DNA from: Caenorhabditis remanei
Lineage: Eukaryota; Nematoda; Chromadorea; Rhabditida; Rhabditidae
Direction: 5' to 3'
DNA length: 64,000 bases
Assembly: GCF_010183535.1 (NCBI RefSeq)
Contig: NC_071332.1
Location: forward strand, 13,888,001 to 13,952,000
Of this stretch, positions 1 through 13,900 are shown piece after piece. The notes beneath the pieces are model-generated. The model made no database searches, was not told the origin of the DNA, and worked only from the letters and a program-made list of their open reading frames with translations. Every line of letters begins with the position of its first letter. Position 1 is the stretch's first letter. The position numbers and the translations under genes were made by a program.

Positions 1-1935
1 TTTTTTCTTTTTCTAAATCTTGTTTATCAAATAGGTTTTGCGTCGTCGTTGTCGTCCTCATCATCTTCATCATGTGCTCTTTTCTCCGATAGACGAAAGG
101 GGGAGTGCTCTGGAGGATATCTCAATCCACGTTTCTCATAGAGACAGAAACTTTCTTCTCGGCTCGTTGTCGTTAGCAATGTCGGAGTTTTTTCGTATTC
201 GTTTTTTTTTGTAATTTTGAAATGCGAATGTAGCATATGTCGGAGCATTCGGGAGCTCTCGGAGCAACCAGAGGTGGCTTTAAAGTTCTGGATCAAAGAA
301 GCAGAGGCTCGTGTGTATAAATAGAGGCTTCGCTTTGTTAGTGAAAGGCAATGAGTTTTGAGGCAGTCATAGCGAACTCGTGTTCTTGTCAAGAACTTCT
401 TGAAACTCGAATCTGCGACACAGATAGCTCGGAAGGTACTGTAGCTGGCTGCGAAGCTCTCTCATGTTTCGATGTTCCGAAGGCATTTCTACTGGGATCA
501 CGTCTGACTTGATCTCAGCAGAATTCCAGTTCATAGTTCTAGAAAAATCCCAAGTATTCAGAGAACGAATAACACCGCCACCGCTCCTCCTAACCTTTGA
601 ACCATCTCGAAGCATCATCATCATCTATTTTTACCCATTCTTCATCTTTCTCCATTCTTTTTTTTTCTTCTTCATCATAATAATATTTTTCATCATCGTC
701 TTTTCCTTCACCACCACAAATATAGAAGACAAACATATATCCATACGTCTGGAGAAGTATCTTTATATACGTATATGTGCTCTTCTCTTCCATATATGAC
801 ATAGCAGCTCCTGGGGGCTTTTCCCTTTCCTTTTTCTACATTTTTTTCTTCTTCATACGGGGAGAAATAGAATAATTCATATCTGTGTATATCCACGCAT
901 CTCCCTGTCGTCGTCCCCCACTCCCGCCCTTCCATTTCCCGCCTTTTTTCTTTCAACTTCTCCCCTTTTTTCTCCTATTTTTTAATCCCACCCTCACTTT
1001 GGACGGATTTAGACACCTCCCTCTAATCATTATTAGAGATCAATTGGCTGCCCAATTAGACAAATCCGTCGTCTGCGAAGATATGGAAATAGAAACGAAC
1101 GGATTATATTCAAGGAAATCTTTGAAGCAAAATGAGCAATTTATCACTCTGAAATTGGCTATCCCCCACTCATTTTCCGAGAGAAAATTCCGAGAAATAG
1201 GAGGAAAGAGACAAATTTGTGGAGAGAGGATTATCCGAGAAGCTCATCTAACTGTCTGAATCTCTATATAAGAGAGGAGAGACTGATAATCTATACATAT
1301 CTCCAATCTATTTCATTTCTCAGATTTTTGCTGGAGATTTTATGAATTATTCCTTTTACAACTTCTATAAATTGGATAAAAGATCATGGGCTGAAACTAC
1401 TGTAGTCTCTATCTGTTTCACAGCTTACTGTAGTACTTTTGAACTTGAGAGACTTCGAACTGGCTTTATAGGGAGGGATCCTAGCAACTTTCTCAACATT
1501 CTAAACGGAAAATTTCTAAAAATAGAGTTTTCGTTAGTTTTGATGTGCAGTTGACATATTCCTGCAGCTTGTCTGAAGTCAAGTGTCTGCCACAACTACC
1601 GTAGCCATGACAAACTCGAAAATCTTTTAGTTCTTGCTGTGGTTTTCTATTGTAACACCTCATTCGCCCTCAGTTTTTTCACTCCTGTTCTGAGATAAAC
1701 TTTATGATCTCATTCCTGATTTTTGAATCGCTTCTATTCCTGTTCTTTCTCTTGCATCACTTCTTGTCATCTCATATTTTTCGTTCACTTCAGAATCTTC
1801 TCATTCCAATACATGGATCTATAATAACTCCCACCATATCTACTGGATACTACTACTATATTACTACTCATCCCAATATACACACCCAACCCAACCAATC
1901 TTGCTTCATCTCCTTCTTCTCAAACAACAACAAAA
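1..1935. promoter_or_regulatory. Upstream region of dkf-2, no firm gene
   Basis: This stretch precedes the first dkf-2 coding exon. It is AT-rich with pyrimidine tracts, for example around 650-720 and 900-990. A TTTAGAGATC-type or TTCAG acceptor near 1793 could precede the 5' leader of the 1936 start. Two minus-strand reading frames at 27-392 and 367-624 have somewhat protein-like composition, but I could not join them with convincing splice sites. They are listed separately as an uncertain feature. Confidence 0.4.
27..624 (-). other. Possible 3' end of an unresolved minus-strand gene
   Basis: Two overlapping minus-strand open frames lie here: 624-367 (85 codons, ending DKNTSSL) and 392-27 (121 codons, ending in an acidic tail DEDDEDDNDDAKPI). 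Both have a mixed, charged composition rather than the low-complexity look of the surrounding intergenic DNA. I see no clear acceptor or donor that joins them, no domain I recognise and no clear poly(A) signal. They may be the C-terminal exons of a gene, or chance frames. The call is weak. Confidence 0.15.
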
Positions 1936-4900
1936 ATGACGGATCAACAGACGCCTTCTACCAATACAACGACGTCGTCTTCATCATCGAATTCTCTTCT
2001 TTCCAACACCTCATCATCATTAAAAATGATGAAAAAACAGCAAAGAGCGAAGAGTTGTGCGACACCAAACTCGGGCAGAAAATCGCCTCGTCTTGAAGTG
2101 AAAGCAATGACAATATCATCGTCGCCGACGGCGCAACGATTCATTTTTCAACAACAGGCTTCATTTCAAATAGTTGAAGATTTCAAGGATTTGAAGTTAT
2201 TAGAAGAGAAGGAGAAACAACGGAAAAAGGAGAAAGCACCGGATGTTGGAAGAAGGACGCTGATTGTTATTGGGGGTAAACGAGCAATTATAAAACAGAG
2301 ATCTGAGAGACATCTTAGACAAGCAAACATACAAACAGATCTAGAAGTATCGAAGTTAGTAGTTATTAGCACCACAGTTTACTTACGATTGCGCTCTACT
2401 GAAGCTCAGGGTTATAGGGTGGAAAAGTGAGAGGCGCAGAGAAATAGAGATATTTATCAAGATGATTTCGGTGGAGCGCAGTTGTAAGAACTCTGCTGCT
2501 CTAGTAGCTCATATTCGATGAATACAGCCGGACAATTAAGACAGGAAAACGATGAATGTTGAAACTCAAGTTGATATCGCTGCGCGTCGTTTAATTCTTT
2601 CAAAACTCTTGTAAATTCAATGTTGGTGACGTTCTAGAATCTTGACTTTCTCAAAATAAAAAATTTTTAATTTACAACTCCCAAAGTTCATCTAAACATC
2701 TCAAATTCTCAATAATTTCAGCATGCCCACAGAATGAACGAATCGTTGTCCATCCTCATACTCTATTCGTCCACTCCTACAAAGTTCCAACATTCTGTGA
2801 TTTCTGTGGAGAACTTCTATTCGGTCTCGTCAAACAAGGACTCAAATGTTTCGGGTGTGGACTCAACTACCATAAAAGATGTGCATCGAAAATACCGAAT
2901 AACTGTAATGGATCGAAACAAAGACGACCTTCGGCCATTCCATTGTCACCATCGAATTCAAATATTTTGAATTTGAATGAGAGAAGGGTTAGTTCATTTC
3001 AGTTTTTATTTAATAGGAGGAGAGAACCCGGAAATTATTGAAATTTCAGAATTTGCAAAGAGATAAGGTCATACTAGACATACCAGATGTTTTGAATTCC
3101 TAATACTCTTGAGTTTTATTAATAATGAACGTACCAGAATCGCGCCGAAGGTACGCCAGTTAAAGGGTTCGCTTTTCGAAATAAGACGCACCTCCATTTA
3201 TACTCTGTTAGTCTCCAAATTTTTCTATCTATGAGTTCAGTTATTCCCATATAATCAGAAGACACTCCAGATATTTCTAAATTTTTAGTTTTTCCAGCAA
3301 TCTCGCCGTGATTCTTGTCTCGAAGCACTCGACGCCGCCCGTCCTTCATCGACTCTTGGTGGGGCAGCCACTCCGAATATATTCATAACTTCAGATGATT
3401 GTGGAGACCCCGTCGGTGGAAATGTGAGAATATTTTTATGAGGACTCATTTAGAGAGAACATTTCGACTGGGAATCTCTCCCACAGAAAATGCAATTTTG
3501 AAGGAAGGAAAAATGTGATTTTCAGTTTCTCCAAATGCCTCGAAAAGATCGTTCTTGCTCGTGGAGTGGTCGGCCACTTTGGATGGAAATTGCAGAGGCG
3601 ACGAGGGTTAAGGTAAGTATCATATCGTTTGCCCTAGAAATTGGGAAGCAGTAATCATTCCTTTTTTGCCTCATTTCGATTAGAAAACTTTCTTCCAAAA
3701 TTTCGAGCTGAATGTAATTTTCCTGATGATTTACGATCTTTTTCAGTCCGCTTTCTTTTCCGAAACTTTATGGTTTTTCTTAAAGAATTCTTCAAATTTT
3801 TACGACTTTCTCCTTTTGATTTCCGGACTTTCCGACTCTTGGAAAAAATGGAAAAGTTTTAATAAATTCGTCACATTTCCACTTGACGAAAAGACAAAAA
3901 AAAACACGTAAAACATGAAAATTTTGAAAATTTTTCGACTGACGAATTCGAATTTGACTATAAAAACGACTTCCTTCGCTTCCGATTCCACTCAATGTCT
4001 TCCCCTAAACAACACGTTTCGAAGATTCAGGTGCCCCATACATTCCAAGTTCATAGCTACAAACTACCGACGGTCTGCCAGCATTGTAAGAAGTTACTCA
4101 AAGGATTATTGAGGCAAGGAATGCAGTGTAGAGGTGAGAGACATCCGGACACACAGACCATCCTAACCAATCCTTCCTTCAGATTGCAAGTACAATTGTC
4201 ACAAAAAGTGTTCGGAACACGTGGCAAAAGACTGTTCTGGAAACACGAAGGCATCTCAATTCTTCTTGGGAACAGCTGACGACGGTAAGTGCCTACAGTA
4301 CTCCTCTCTTCTTCAGATTACTGTAGCTTCTCTCCCTCTCCTTCTTTTTCAAATTTCTAACTTATCGAATTCCCCCACTCATTTCTCTCTCAATATACAG
4401 GTACGAGTTTGTCGGGAAGTATGGATAATCTGCGAATGTGCAGTGTACCATTCGGTTCGGATCAGTCAACATCGGGTACCGTAATACCATATATAGCACC
4501 CTATCATCTATATATATATATATCACACATACACTCACACCCCCTATCTAAACAACGTTTTTTCTTTAGAATTTTCAGTTTCTATTAATTTTATTATTAC
4601 ACGAATAATCTCACTCACCCTATAGCGCTTTTGTATTCGAGAATCAAAAAAAATGGCACGGCTTATTATAGAAAAATGGTGCTTAAACAAGTGTGTGGCT
4701 TCTTTCAGTTTCTCTAAACCCCCTTTTCTGTTAATTATAAGAAACACCCGGTAGATTACGGTAGCTACCGTAACCCAGTGGGATTTCAATCAGGAGTTGG
4801 GTTGCATTTAGACTCAAGTTGGAAATTCATTTTCAAGATAAAAAGAACTCTCAAACCATTTTCTCAATTTAAACTTTCTATAGTGACAGTATTTCTTATC

Positions 4901-7900
4901 CTACCGTAGTCCAAACGCAATCCAATTCCTTTTTAATTTCCAACCATTAACTCACCCGTTACACTCCCACAATCTATATGTTTCATATCGTAAAACTGGA
5001 ATGTTTTTGTAGAAGGTATCACGTTTATATCACCCCCAAACATCTCTGAATTCCAGCACTCATCTCCTTCATTTCAGGTGTCTCAGAGGGCCATGACGAC
5101 GATTTGTCGCTTAGAAGTGGAAGTGGAGGACACAAAAAAGCACAGAATACGCCGAGTGCTCCACTTCAGGTAGTACACTTTTGAATGATGGGCGAAGAAA
5201 TGAGTTTTCCAGGGATCCGAGGGAACGGGATCACCAGGAGCCGTCGTCTCCTTTGCCAGTGCTCTTTCGAATGTTCCAGATGATGACGTCATCAGTTCAG
5301 AATCAGCGAATATACCTTTGATGAGAGTTGTCATGTCGAAGAAGCAGACGAAGAGGAAAAATAATAAATTGCTGAAAGAAGGATGGATTGTTCATTATAC
5401 GGATCAACAGAATATGGTAAGCACCTACAATTCTTCTATAAGTTTTCTCACCACCTATATTCTTTCAGCGCAAAAAACACTATTGGCGACTGGATACGAA
5501 AGGAATCACAATGTATCAAGATGAGAATTCGACGAGATATTATAAGGAGATTCCATTGAACGAAATTCTCGGAGTGATGACGTCACCGCCTGAAAAAGTG
5601 TCAGAATATTTATTCGAAATTCGAACTGGAGTATGCATTTATTTCATTTGTGAGTTGATTTTTTTCATTAGTTTTTGAGTTTTAGAGTTTGGGAAAGAAA
5701 AGAAAAACCTCTGAAAATCTCTGAAAATGGTAAGTTGGAAATATCCGGACAAGTGGATACACAAACCGTACATCGGGACATCAAGAAATCCAGATGAAAT
5801 CCTGGACATCCGGATGAACAGATGGACAGACTGACATTTTCACTCATCAAAAACCTCCAAAATTCCCCGAAAAAACAAGTGTAATCGACAGGTTCTTGCT
5901 GCTCTTGACGGGTTCAAAACTGTCAAATTCCTCCTCCTTTGCGTGTGTACTCATGCTCTCTGAGCTCTCTCGGAGCAAGCATTTCTGGTTTTATAATTGA
6001 ACAAACTAACCTATCAATCCGTTATTTGATTGACACTATTTATCACTTTTGAACTTATTTTATTTCGGTTTCTTCGAAATTTGAAACTTTTCTGTTTGAG
6101 TTTGTATTTAGGTATTCTATAGGTTGATTGCGGTTATTAAAAGTAATAAGAATATTAAATATTGGTTGATTCTAGTCTATTTTTGAGCTGAGGTTCGTAA
6201 TGCTCTTTTCGCATTACATTTTGCAATGAAACAATGATGAAGAGGTTCTGAATTGGCATGTTTCTGTAACCAAATCACCAAATTACAATTCTCGTAGAAA
6301 ATCAGGTATTTTTCTCCGCTAATTTCCACATGACCACTTGTTCGAAATGATCCCGAACTATACAGTTTTTCATGTACTTTTAATTGCAAAAGTTCAAGTT
6401 TTTCCTAATTTTTCGTAGTTTTGTGGGCAAAAAGTGTTTCGTTGATCCATCTATTCACGATCTTCGACTGGCTTTCTTTAAAAGTATTCATGAAAACACT
6501 TGAAACCGTAAAAAGAAAAGGTGTAAAGAACAGAACCTTGATTGATTTATTTGATAGTAGATTCTTTTCTATGGGTCATTCTCGTTTTGGTATTGGTTCC
6601 GTTTCGCCTCTTTTGACCACCTTTACCTCCTCCCCCGCAGAACAAAAAGACGCAGGAAAAGCAGCCGTTTTGACCATAAAACAAGCCATTGAAATGTTTT
6701 TGAGGTAGAAAGAGAAGGAGGCTGCCGTTCTTTATGAATATTTTGGTTTTGTATTATTTTGTCTTGTTGGAAAATCGGGTTCTTGCTGAAATGCTGAAAT
6801 TCTAAATTTTCCGGTTGTCCTGGTTCTACAGTAATTCTTTTCGTCTTTATTTTCTCCACTTCGGTACTCCATACATTATACAGGATCTCTTCTAAGTGTA
6901 CTGTCGTGACCTCCTCACATTTTTTGTACAAGATTAGTCGTTGAACTCCCCTTGCTAACTTCGTACCAATTCCCTATAATACCTTCGCACCTAGTACACG
7001 CTTGCTCTCTGTAATTCCTTCTCAAGAAATTTTTGACCTTTTCCACCGAATTCAAAAAAAGGAGTGAAAACCAAGACAAGAGACCACTTGAGACGGCTTA
7101 TTTCTCTTGTTCACGGCGGTTTTTCTTGGCCAAAGTACACATTTTGAAAACTTGGTTCAGCGAATAGTAATCCGATGTCATGGAGGCATCCAGAAAATTG
7201 TGGATTAGACATCCAGATCAGGGCTGTGCGAAAAAGCTTTTCCGAAAAATTTTCGACAAACTTATTTTTCGAAAATCTTTTAAAAAAAATTCCGAAAAAT
7301 TCGAAAAAAAAATTCCAGAAAACTGGCTGAAAAAAATGAGTTTTTCGGAAGTAAAAATCTTGAAAATGTATGAAAACTGTAAGTATTTAAAGAAAGACCC
7401 CCAGAGTTTCAGAAAAATATCGAAAAATTACTATTTTGGAAATTTCATTATAAATTCAAAAAAAATTTCATTATAAATTCACAAAATTTTTCGAAAACCA
7501 CCAAAAAGACACAGCCCTGATCCAGATTCAACCAGGCATCCGAATAAACAAACATCAAATTCTCTGAAACTTACTCATACTTCCTCTTTATCAATTCGTG
7601 TCACTCCCATCGCAACTTCCTTCTACTTCCAACCAACCTCCATTCCTCCGTCTAGTTTATAGATATTTTATCACTTTTGCTACCTCAACCAGCTGCTTCA
7701 TCATCCAGTTCTCGCCCCCTTTTTCTGTTTATTTATTTATATTTTTTCTCGAATCTTCTTCCTCCCATTTCCCGTCCCCAATGAAGGTCAAATCCCCGTG
7801 TCCCTTTTCTACCGGTAGGCTTCTCTCTCTACAATATTTTTAATGCTTCTTTCGTCTCTTTTGCCGTCAAATTTATGCGTCACCAACACAAACCATCGCC

Positions 7901-10900
7901 ATGAATATATTTTTTGGACGGTTTTCTCTTTACCACAATAATCCGCCGACAGGCGTAGGAGAGGGAGGGATGACGACGTTTTGGTTTCTTCAATGCTTAG
8001 TTTTTTAACAAGAATAAGAAGAAATGTTTTTTTTCGAATTTTTCTGAGTTTCGAGCCGCAAAGTTCTCAAAATCTCAGATTTTTTGAACATTTCCTCGTC
8101 GCCGTCGCTCTTGTCGCCTCCCACATTTCCCCATGTTCCTCTTGTTCATGTTCATCTAGATAACACCTTCTTTTTGTGCTTCTTGACGTCTTATTCTTCA
8201 GATGAAGAGATGCCTAATGAGTGTGACCTCTTGTCTTTTCTGTCACTACCTTTCGAAAAAAGGACAAACAGAAGAAGGGCACAAGAAGGTGTTCAACTGT
8301 TCTTCATTGTTCATTTTGGAAGAAGAAGAAGACTGCCAGATTCTTAAGCTTCTTCTTCTTCTTCTTCTTCGCTCCTCTCGTTCCCCACTTTTTTCTGTTC
8401 AATTACTGCTTCCTCATTCCATGAAGAGAGAATGTAACAGTTGTCACTGGGGGTACCTGGACTCATTTATTTGATAAAGGACAGCTGTTGTCCGAGTATT
8501 GGGGCACAGAAGTTTTGGGGGAAGATTCTGGATTTCTTCTCTGGGTTTTGTTTTGGTTTCTACTTTTTCGAACTCTCTCTGAGTCATCAAATGTTGTATT
8601 TGCAAAACAAAATTGCAAAATATAAAATAAAACAAAAACCACGGAATGATTCATATAAGCTACTTAGGTCAGTCCGTCGACCAAAAAGGACGATGAGTTC
8701 GGTGAATAACAATTTGAACGTCCAATTCGGAAGTGGAGTTTTCGGAATCATTTTTCTTTTTTCTGATCAAAAACTGTCGAAAATTGAAAGTGTCTGACTG
8801 TTATTTACACAATTTCATGCTTTCCAGAGTTAGGTATTCAATTTGGTCATGGAAAGTGTCTAGTCCCTTTTTTAGGGCAAGATTCTCTCTGAAAAATGTG
8901 AAAATCTAGTACTTCCTCAAGGTTTAAGGAAACATCCTTACCTACTTTAAGCATCTTCATCTTCTACTTATTCTCTTTATACAGTCAATTACCTTCTAGA
9001 TAGATTTCTCTCTCCATTTCCACTCATCTCCACACACCTGCCACTTGATTCATGTTCTCTTTTTTTGTCATTTCCCGTAGTCTTCTCACATTCCACTGGA
9101 ATTGTTCATCATCTTCATAAGAAGAAGATTTCATCTGTTATAGAATGTAACTTCTCCTCCACGGGAATCCAATAACTTTACAGAATTGAACGGAGAGGGG
9201 GAGAATTCCCGCAATCTTCGGCAGTTACTTCTTCTTGTCTCGAGAATCAGAATAACACAGAAGACGTCGTCAACGTCTTCTACTTTTATTCTCGACACGT
9301 TCATCATAAGCGACACCACATTAGCATCTCTGTCTCCCCTCCTTGGTTTTTTTTGTTCATCAGAATCATCATCACATCTTCTACTTTTTTCTCTTGCATA
9401 GTCAATTTGTGTCCTCCTCCTTACCATCTCCCACTTCTCTTGTCTTTTCTCGAGAAGACTGTGGAAATGGTAGTTGGACTACTCGAGAATATTCAGAAGA
9501 CCTCTTGGAGCTGTAACAAAGTTTTCCAACCATCTTATCATCATATATTTCTGGTTTTTCTGAAAATCGTTAAGGTTTTGATAATTATGATGTTTTGGTT
9601 TCAGATTTCTGAAATTTTGATCACGATGCTTCTGATGCGCCAAAATTCCAGATTTTCAACATCTATTAGCACGGCACGTTTCTAACAACCGCACTCTATC
9701 GAAACCTAAGTAAATAGCGTGCGAAATTGAGAGACTCAGAGAAAAAAGACGTTTCTCAAGGGGATTTCGGTGGAGCGCAGTTGTAAGAACTGTTCCGAGC
9801 TAATAGAACATGTCAATTCCTATCCTTCTTTCACTTTTGATTTTCAAAAATCACTTTCCTCTATTTCTTTTTTTCTTCCAAATTTCCCTCTCTCTTCTCA
9901 TTCCCCTTGATTACCTCCACTCTCTTCTTCTCTATGATTTCTCGATCGCCGATTCCCGACCGCAGAAGAATCGAGAGGAAAAATCAGTGAGAGATTCAGA
10001 CTGTTACAGACATGACTTTCAGTATCTATGTTTCAGAATCTATTAGGAAAAAGAGAAGAAATGAAGAATTAGAAAAGAGTAAGATGTCAATTGGTTATGA
10101 ATTTTAAATGTAGTCAAAATGGAAGATTGACACTTTTCGGGTCGGATTCTGGAGGAGAAACGTTGAGGACCCAGCCTCTGATTCTAGGCCATCAGAAGCA
10201 AAGCCCATAAACTTCCAGGCTTTTGATGGACTAGATTTTGCACAGCCTAGGCCACCCGTTTCCAGAATCAAAAACCAGTTATTATAGTCAGTGGTTTTCG
10301 GTATCAGATCACTGAAATTTCGTCAGCTGATAACATTTTCTGACATTTCTCTTCAACTTTTTCTGATAAGGAACCTTATTTTTTCAGTAAAGAGGTTTTC
10401 TCTTTCTAGAAATCACTTCCTGAATAGTCCCGTATACCTACTATACCTAAATGTAAACCGGTCTGAAACTGTCAATTTTCATTTAGAGAGTGAGAAAATT
10501 GAAAATTGATGGGGTGGTCGGAGAGAAAATGAGAAGAAGTTGGGGAATACTTTGAAGATTGGAAATTGGCTGAAAATTGAACTTTTCTGAATTCCGTGCT
10601 TTGAACAGTCTGGTGACTTTTGTATTTGGATCTTTCGTGATTAGAGAGTTTTTGACTGTTTTGAACTCAAAAACAAACAGTTTTAGCTGATAGGAACGTA
10701 TATGTGTTGGCAGCAAGTTGAGAGCAAAATTTAAGATTTTTTCATTTTGACACTGAAAAACAGTCCACTGCCAGAACTCTTGAATCACAACAAATCGAAC
10801 AGCTTTTTCGGAATTTCTCTCTGAAATTTCGATTTGCCAATTACCATAACCAGCATTCTGACCATTTCCAGCTTTTTTTCTATTTTTCAAATTTCAAGGA

Positions 10901-13900
10901 ATCATTACGATTCTCTGACTGTCCACTCCCATTTTTCATGCTTCTCATCTCTGAAAATAGACAACAAAATCGTAAAATCGTTGGGTTGTTTTGATGTTAT
11001 TTTGATAGGAGGAGAAGCATGTGGGAGAAGAGAAAAAAGGAACATGAGACAGTCTCGGTCAACCCAAAATTGTCATTTCTGTTGTTATTTTTGAGAAGAA
11101 ATTGTGATGATGATGATGATGATCAGAAAAAATGAAAAAAGAGTGTAACAAATTTCTTTACCACAAAAGCCCATCAGTTGTTTTGTGTCCATTCCATGTT
11201 ATTGTTTTCTCACTTTTTTGACCCATTTTTAGACTTCAGATTTAACCAATTTTCGGTCGGTTTAAACGGAATTTTCGCGTAGTTTTTCTGAAATTTTTAC
11301 ATTTCTTTGCAATAGATTTTCAGTACATTTTCGAATCTTCCAAGTATGTACCAACCGTTTTCTGAACTCTCGACTGAATCGGGATCTTTAAAAATTATTG
11401 CCGGTTTTCTATCATTTTCAGTTCCATGAATTGTCTTGGTCTTTTGTCAAAACTCCTCCATTTTCCTTCACTATTAATGTTTTTCTTGATCGTTTCCATT
11501 CACTTTTCTTACTATTTTTCTTTCAAATTTCCAAGAATTTTTGTTCCAACCATAAAACAACTCTCTGATTCTCTTTGCTTCTCTTACTGAAAAGCAATCA
11601 AATATAAACTAGAAGAAGCCCTACGTAGTAAAGTGGAGGTCAAGCGTGGCGCCACCGTCCGACTACCGCAAAAAAACGTTTTGACGGTCAACAGTGACTC
11701 CGCCCCTCAATTTTCAATTTCGTCTCGAGATGTTGATGATGGCAGAGATTTCTCTTTGTTCTCAATGGTATAGGTTATCATGTGCCAAATGGAAATGAAT
11801 GATAAGATTACGAGAGATAATGCAGAATTGGGAATTTAGGTGAAAAAGAGGGCGGAGCTTAGGTGGGTAATAGGGGTTAGTGGGTCGAGAGAGGTGTTAT
11901 CAGTGAGAAGTTTCGTCTTATCAATTGGAATGGCAATTCGGCGATTTCAGAAATAGAATGACCATTCAGTCGTCGGTTTCTTATTTTCCGCTGACAGTTC
12001 CTGTTTTCCGAGAATTATTTTTTTGCAAACAGAATCAATTTTTCAAAAGATTTTTGAACATTTTTCCGGTTCTCGTTTCTTTTTTGAAACGAACGTCATC
12101 TCTTCATAAATTTTTCATTTTCACTCTTCTTCTTCGCTCTCTTTTTCACTTGACGACATTCAGATGCTCAGTATCTCTTTTTCTCAATTCCGAATGAAAA
12201 TGCGTACGGAAATAGGACATAGATCGAGTCGGGTGATATGCTTTACGATGTATTTTTAGTAGTTTTTTGTTCCTTTTTTTGAGTTGAGAGTTCTGAATGC
12301 GGCTGAACAATTCAATTCTCGAAAAAAATAGGCTGTTCAAGCCTGAAACACTGACTAAAATAGACCTATCACCTCTGTAACTCACGACATGCAACACTCG
12401 GAATGTTTCCAAAATTTTTCCGAATTCTTCAAGAATGTCGTTCTAGTTCCAATTAACAAACTATCTCTGAACTTTCTCTCTCCACATGCTTGACCAGAAG
12501 CAATCACCATTTCTTCTACCGGTCACTCTGTCCTTCCCCCCGGTTTCCCCCATTGACCTTCATTTTCAGAAGTTGTTCTAGTCGGTCACATTTTCGACTA
12601 CATTTTCAACTTCTTCTCTTTTTTCGGTGATACTTTTTTTTCGTTGAAACTACTTCTGCTTCTTCTCTGCAAGTGTAAAGTGTATAGATAGTGATGGTCA
12701 CTCTATATTTTTTACACTGTTTCAGATGTTCTGCGAACCAATAATATAGAAAAACAAACTACTGGTGAAAAGTACATTTTTAGTACGAAGAGTTTAAGAT
12801 TCTGGCAAACGCGCTCTATTGAGAAACATGAAATTACTGTGGAACTCGAGTTCAATAGAGCTCAGATGCATCACTGTCTCTCCCTGTCAACACCTTTTCG
12901 ACCTCTGAAAATCAAAAAAAGAAAACATTTTTGTGTCTTGTTTCATCCCTCTTCCCCTCCTTATTTTTCTCCTTGGATCATTAAATTTTGTGGGTCGCTT
13001 ACAGTCAGAGATACGACGAGAAGACGAAGAAGAAGACGGGGGCGTTCCGAGTACTTGAGTATGGAAATTTAGAAGGAGAAAAAGATGTTGATGAAGAAGG
13101 TGAGAAAAGGGTTTCCTTTTGAATATTTGAACACTTTTTGGAGAGGAGAAGGTTCTAGAAACTTGTGGAGGGTACTGTAGATGTGGGGCATAACTTTTCC
13201 AGTTTGAAGTCAATTTCTTCCTGATCTCGACCAGTATTTTGTTGATTTTCTGACCTTCTCCAAATGTCTCATCATCTGTTCATTAACTCCTAATAAGATT
13301 ACGATCTCACGTCAGACCCACCTGGAAATTTCAAAAACACTGCTGATAGTCTCGTACACTAATATGATAGTAACCATGTGTTGTTCTCTTCATTTTCTTG
13401 CTTTTTTTATTTCTTCCGGTGAATGGATCTTCAGATGATCTTCACCCTCTATGTCTTCTTCAACTTTATTTTCTTGTTCTTCTCCTTCCCCTTATCAACT
13501 TTCCTCTTCTCCTGGGGCGAAGATATCCGCTTCCCGTCCTCCGTCATTCAGGCGGCGGTCCCTGTCTACACCTTTTCATCGTCTTCCAACTTTTTGACCG
13601 CCCGTACCATCATGATCCGCACGTTCGCAACATGTCCTTTTTGCTGTGTTACATGATAATTCAGACGGCGTTTCGAGGCGGAGAGATGGACTGATATTAA
13701 TATTATGATTTGTGATATGATATCTTCTACGGGGGGAGATGGAAGAGGTGACAAGAGATCAAGTTCAAAATTATTTGATTATTTGATAAGGCGGACATTG
13801 TTTTGGCATGGTTAAACGGACGAGGTCATACTGACCTGAGTACAAGTGGACCTAGACCAATTTCATTATCCTGGAGCTTTTTTGAAACATTTTTGTCGCA

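Noticed and set aside
2276..2430. Continuation of dkf-2 exon 1 to the stop at 2428
   Set aside because: This part runs into MITE copy 1. The strong donor at 2276 gives the right phase for the C1a exon.
13423..13656. 77-codon plus-strand frame rich in Phe/Leu
   Set aside because: Its hydrophobic content follows from a pyrimidine tract; there is no splice or start context.
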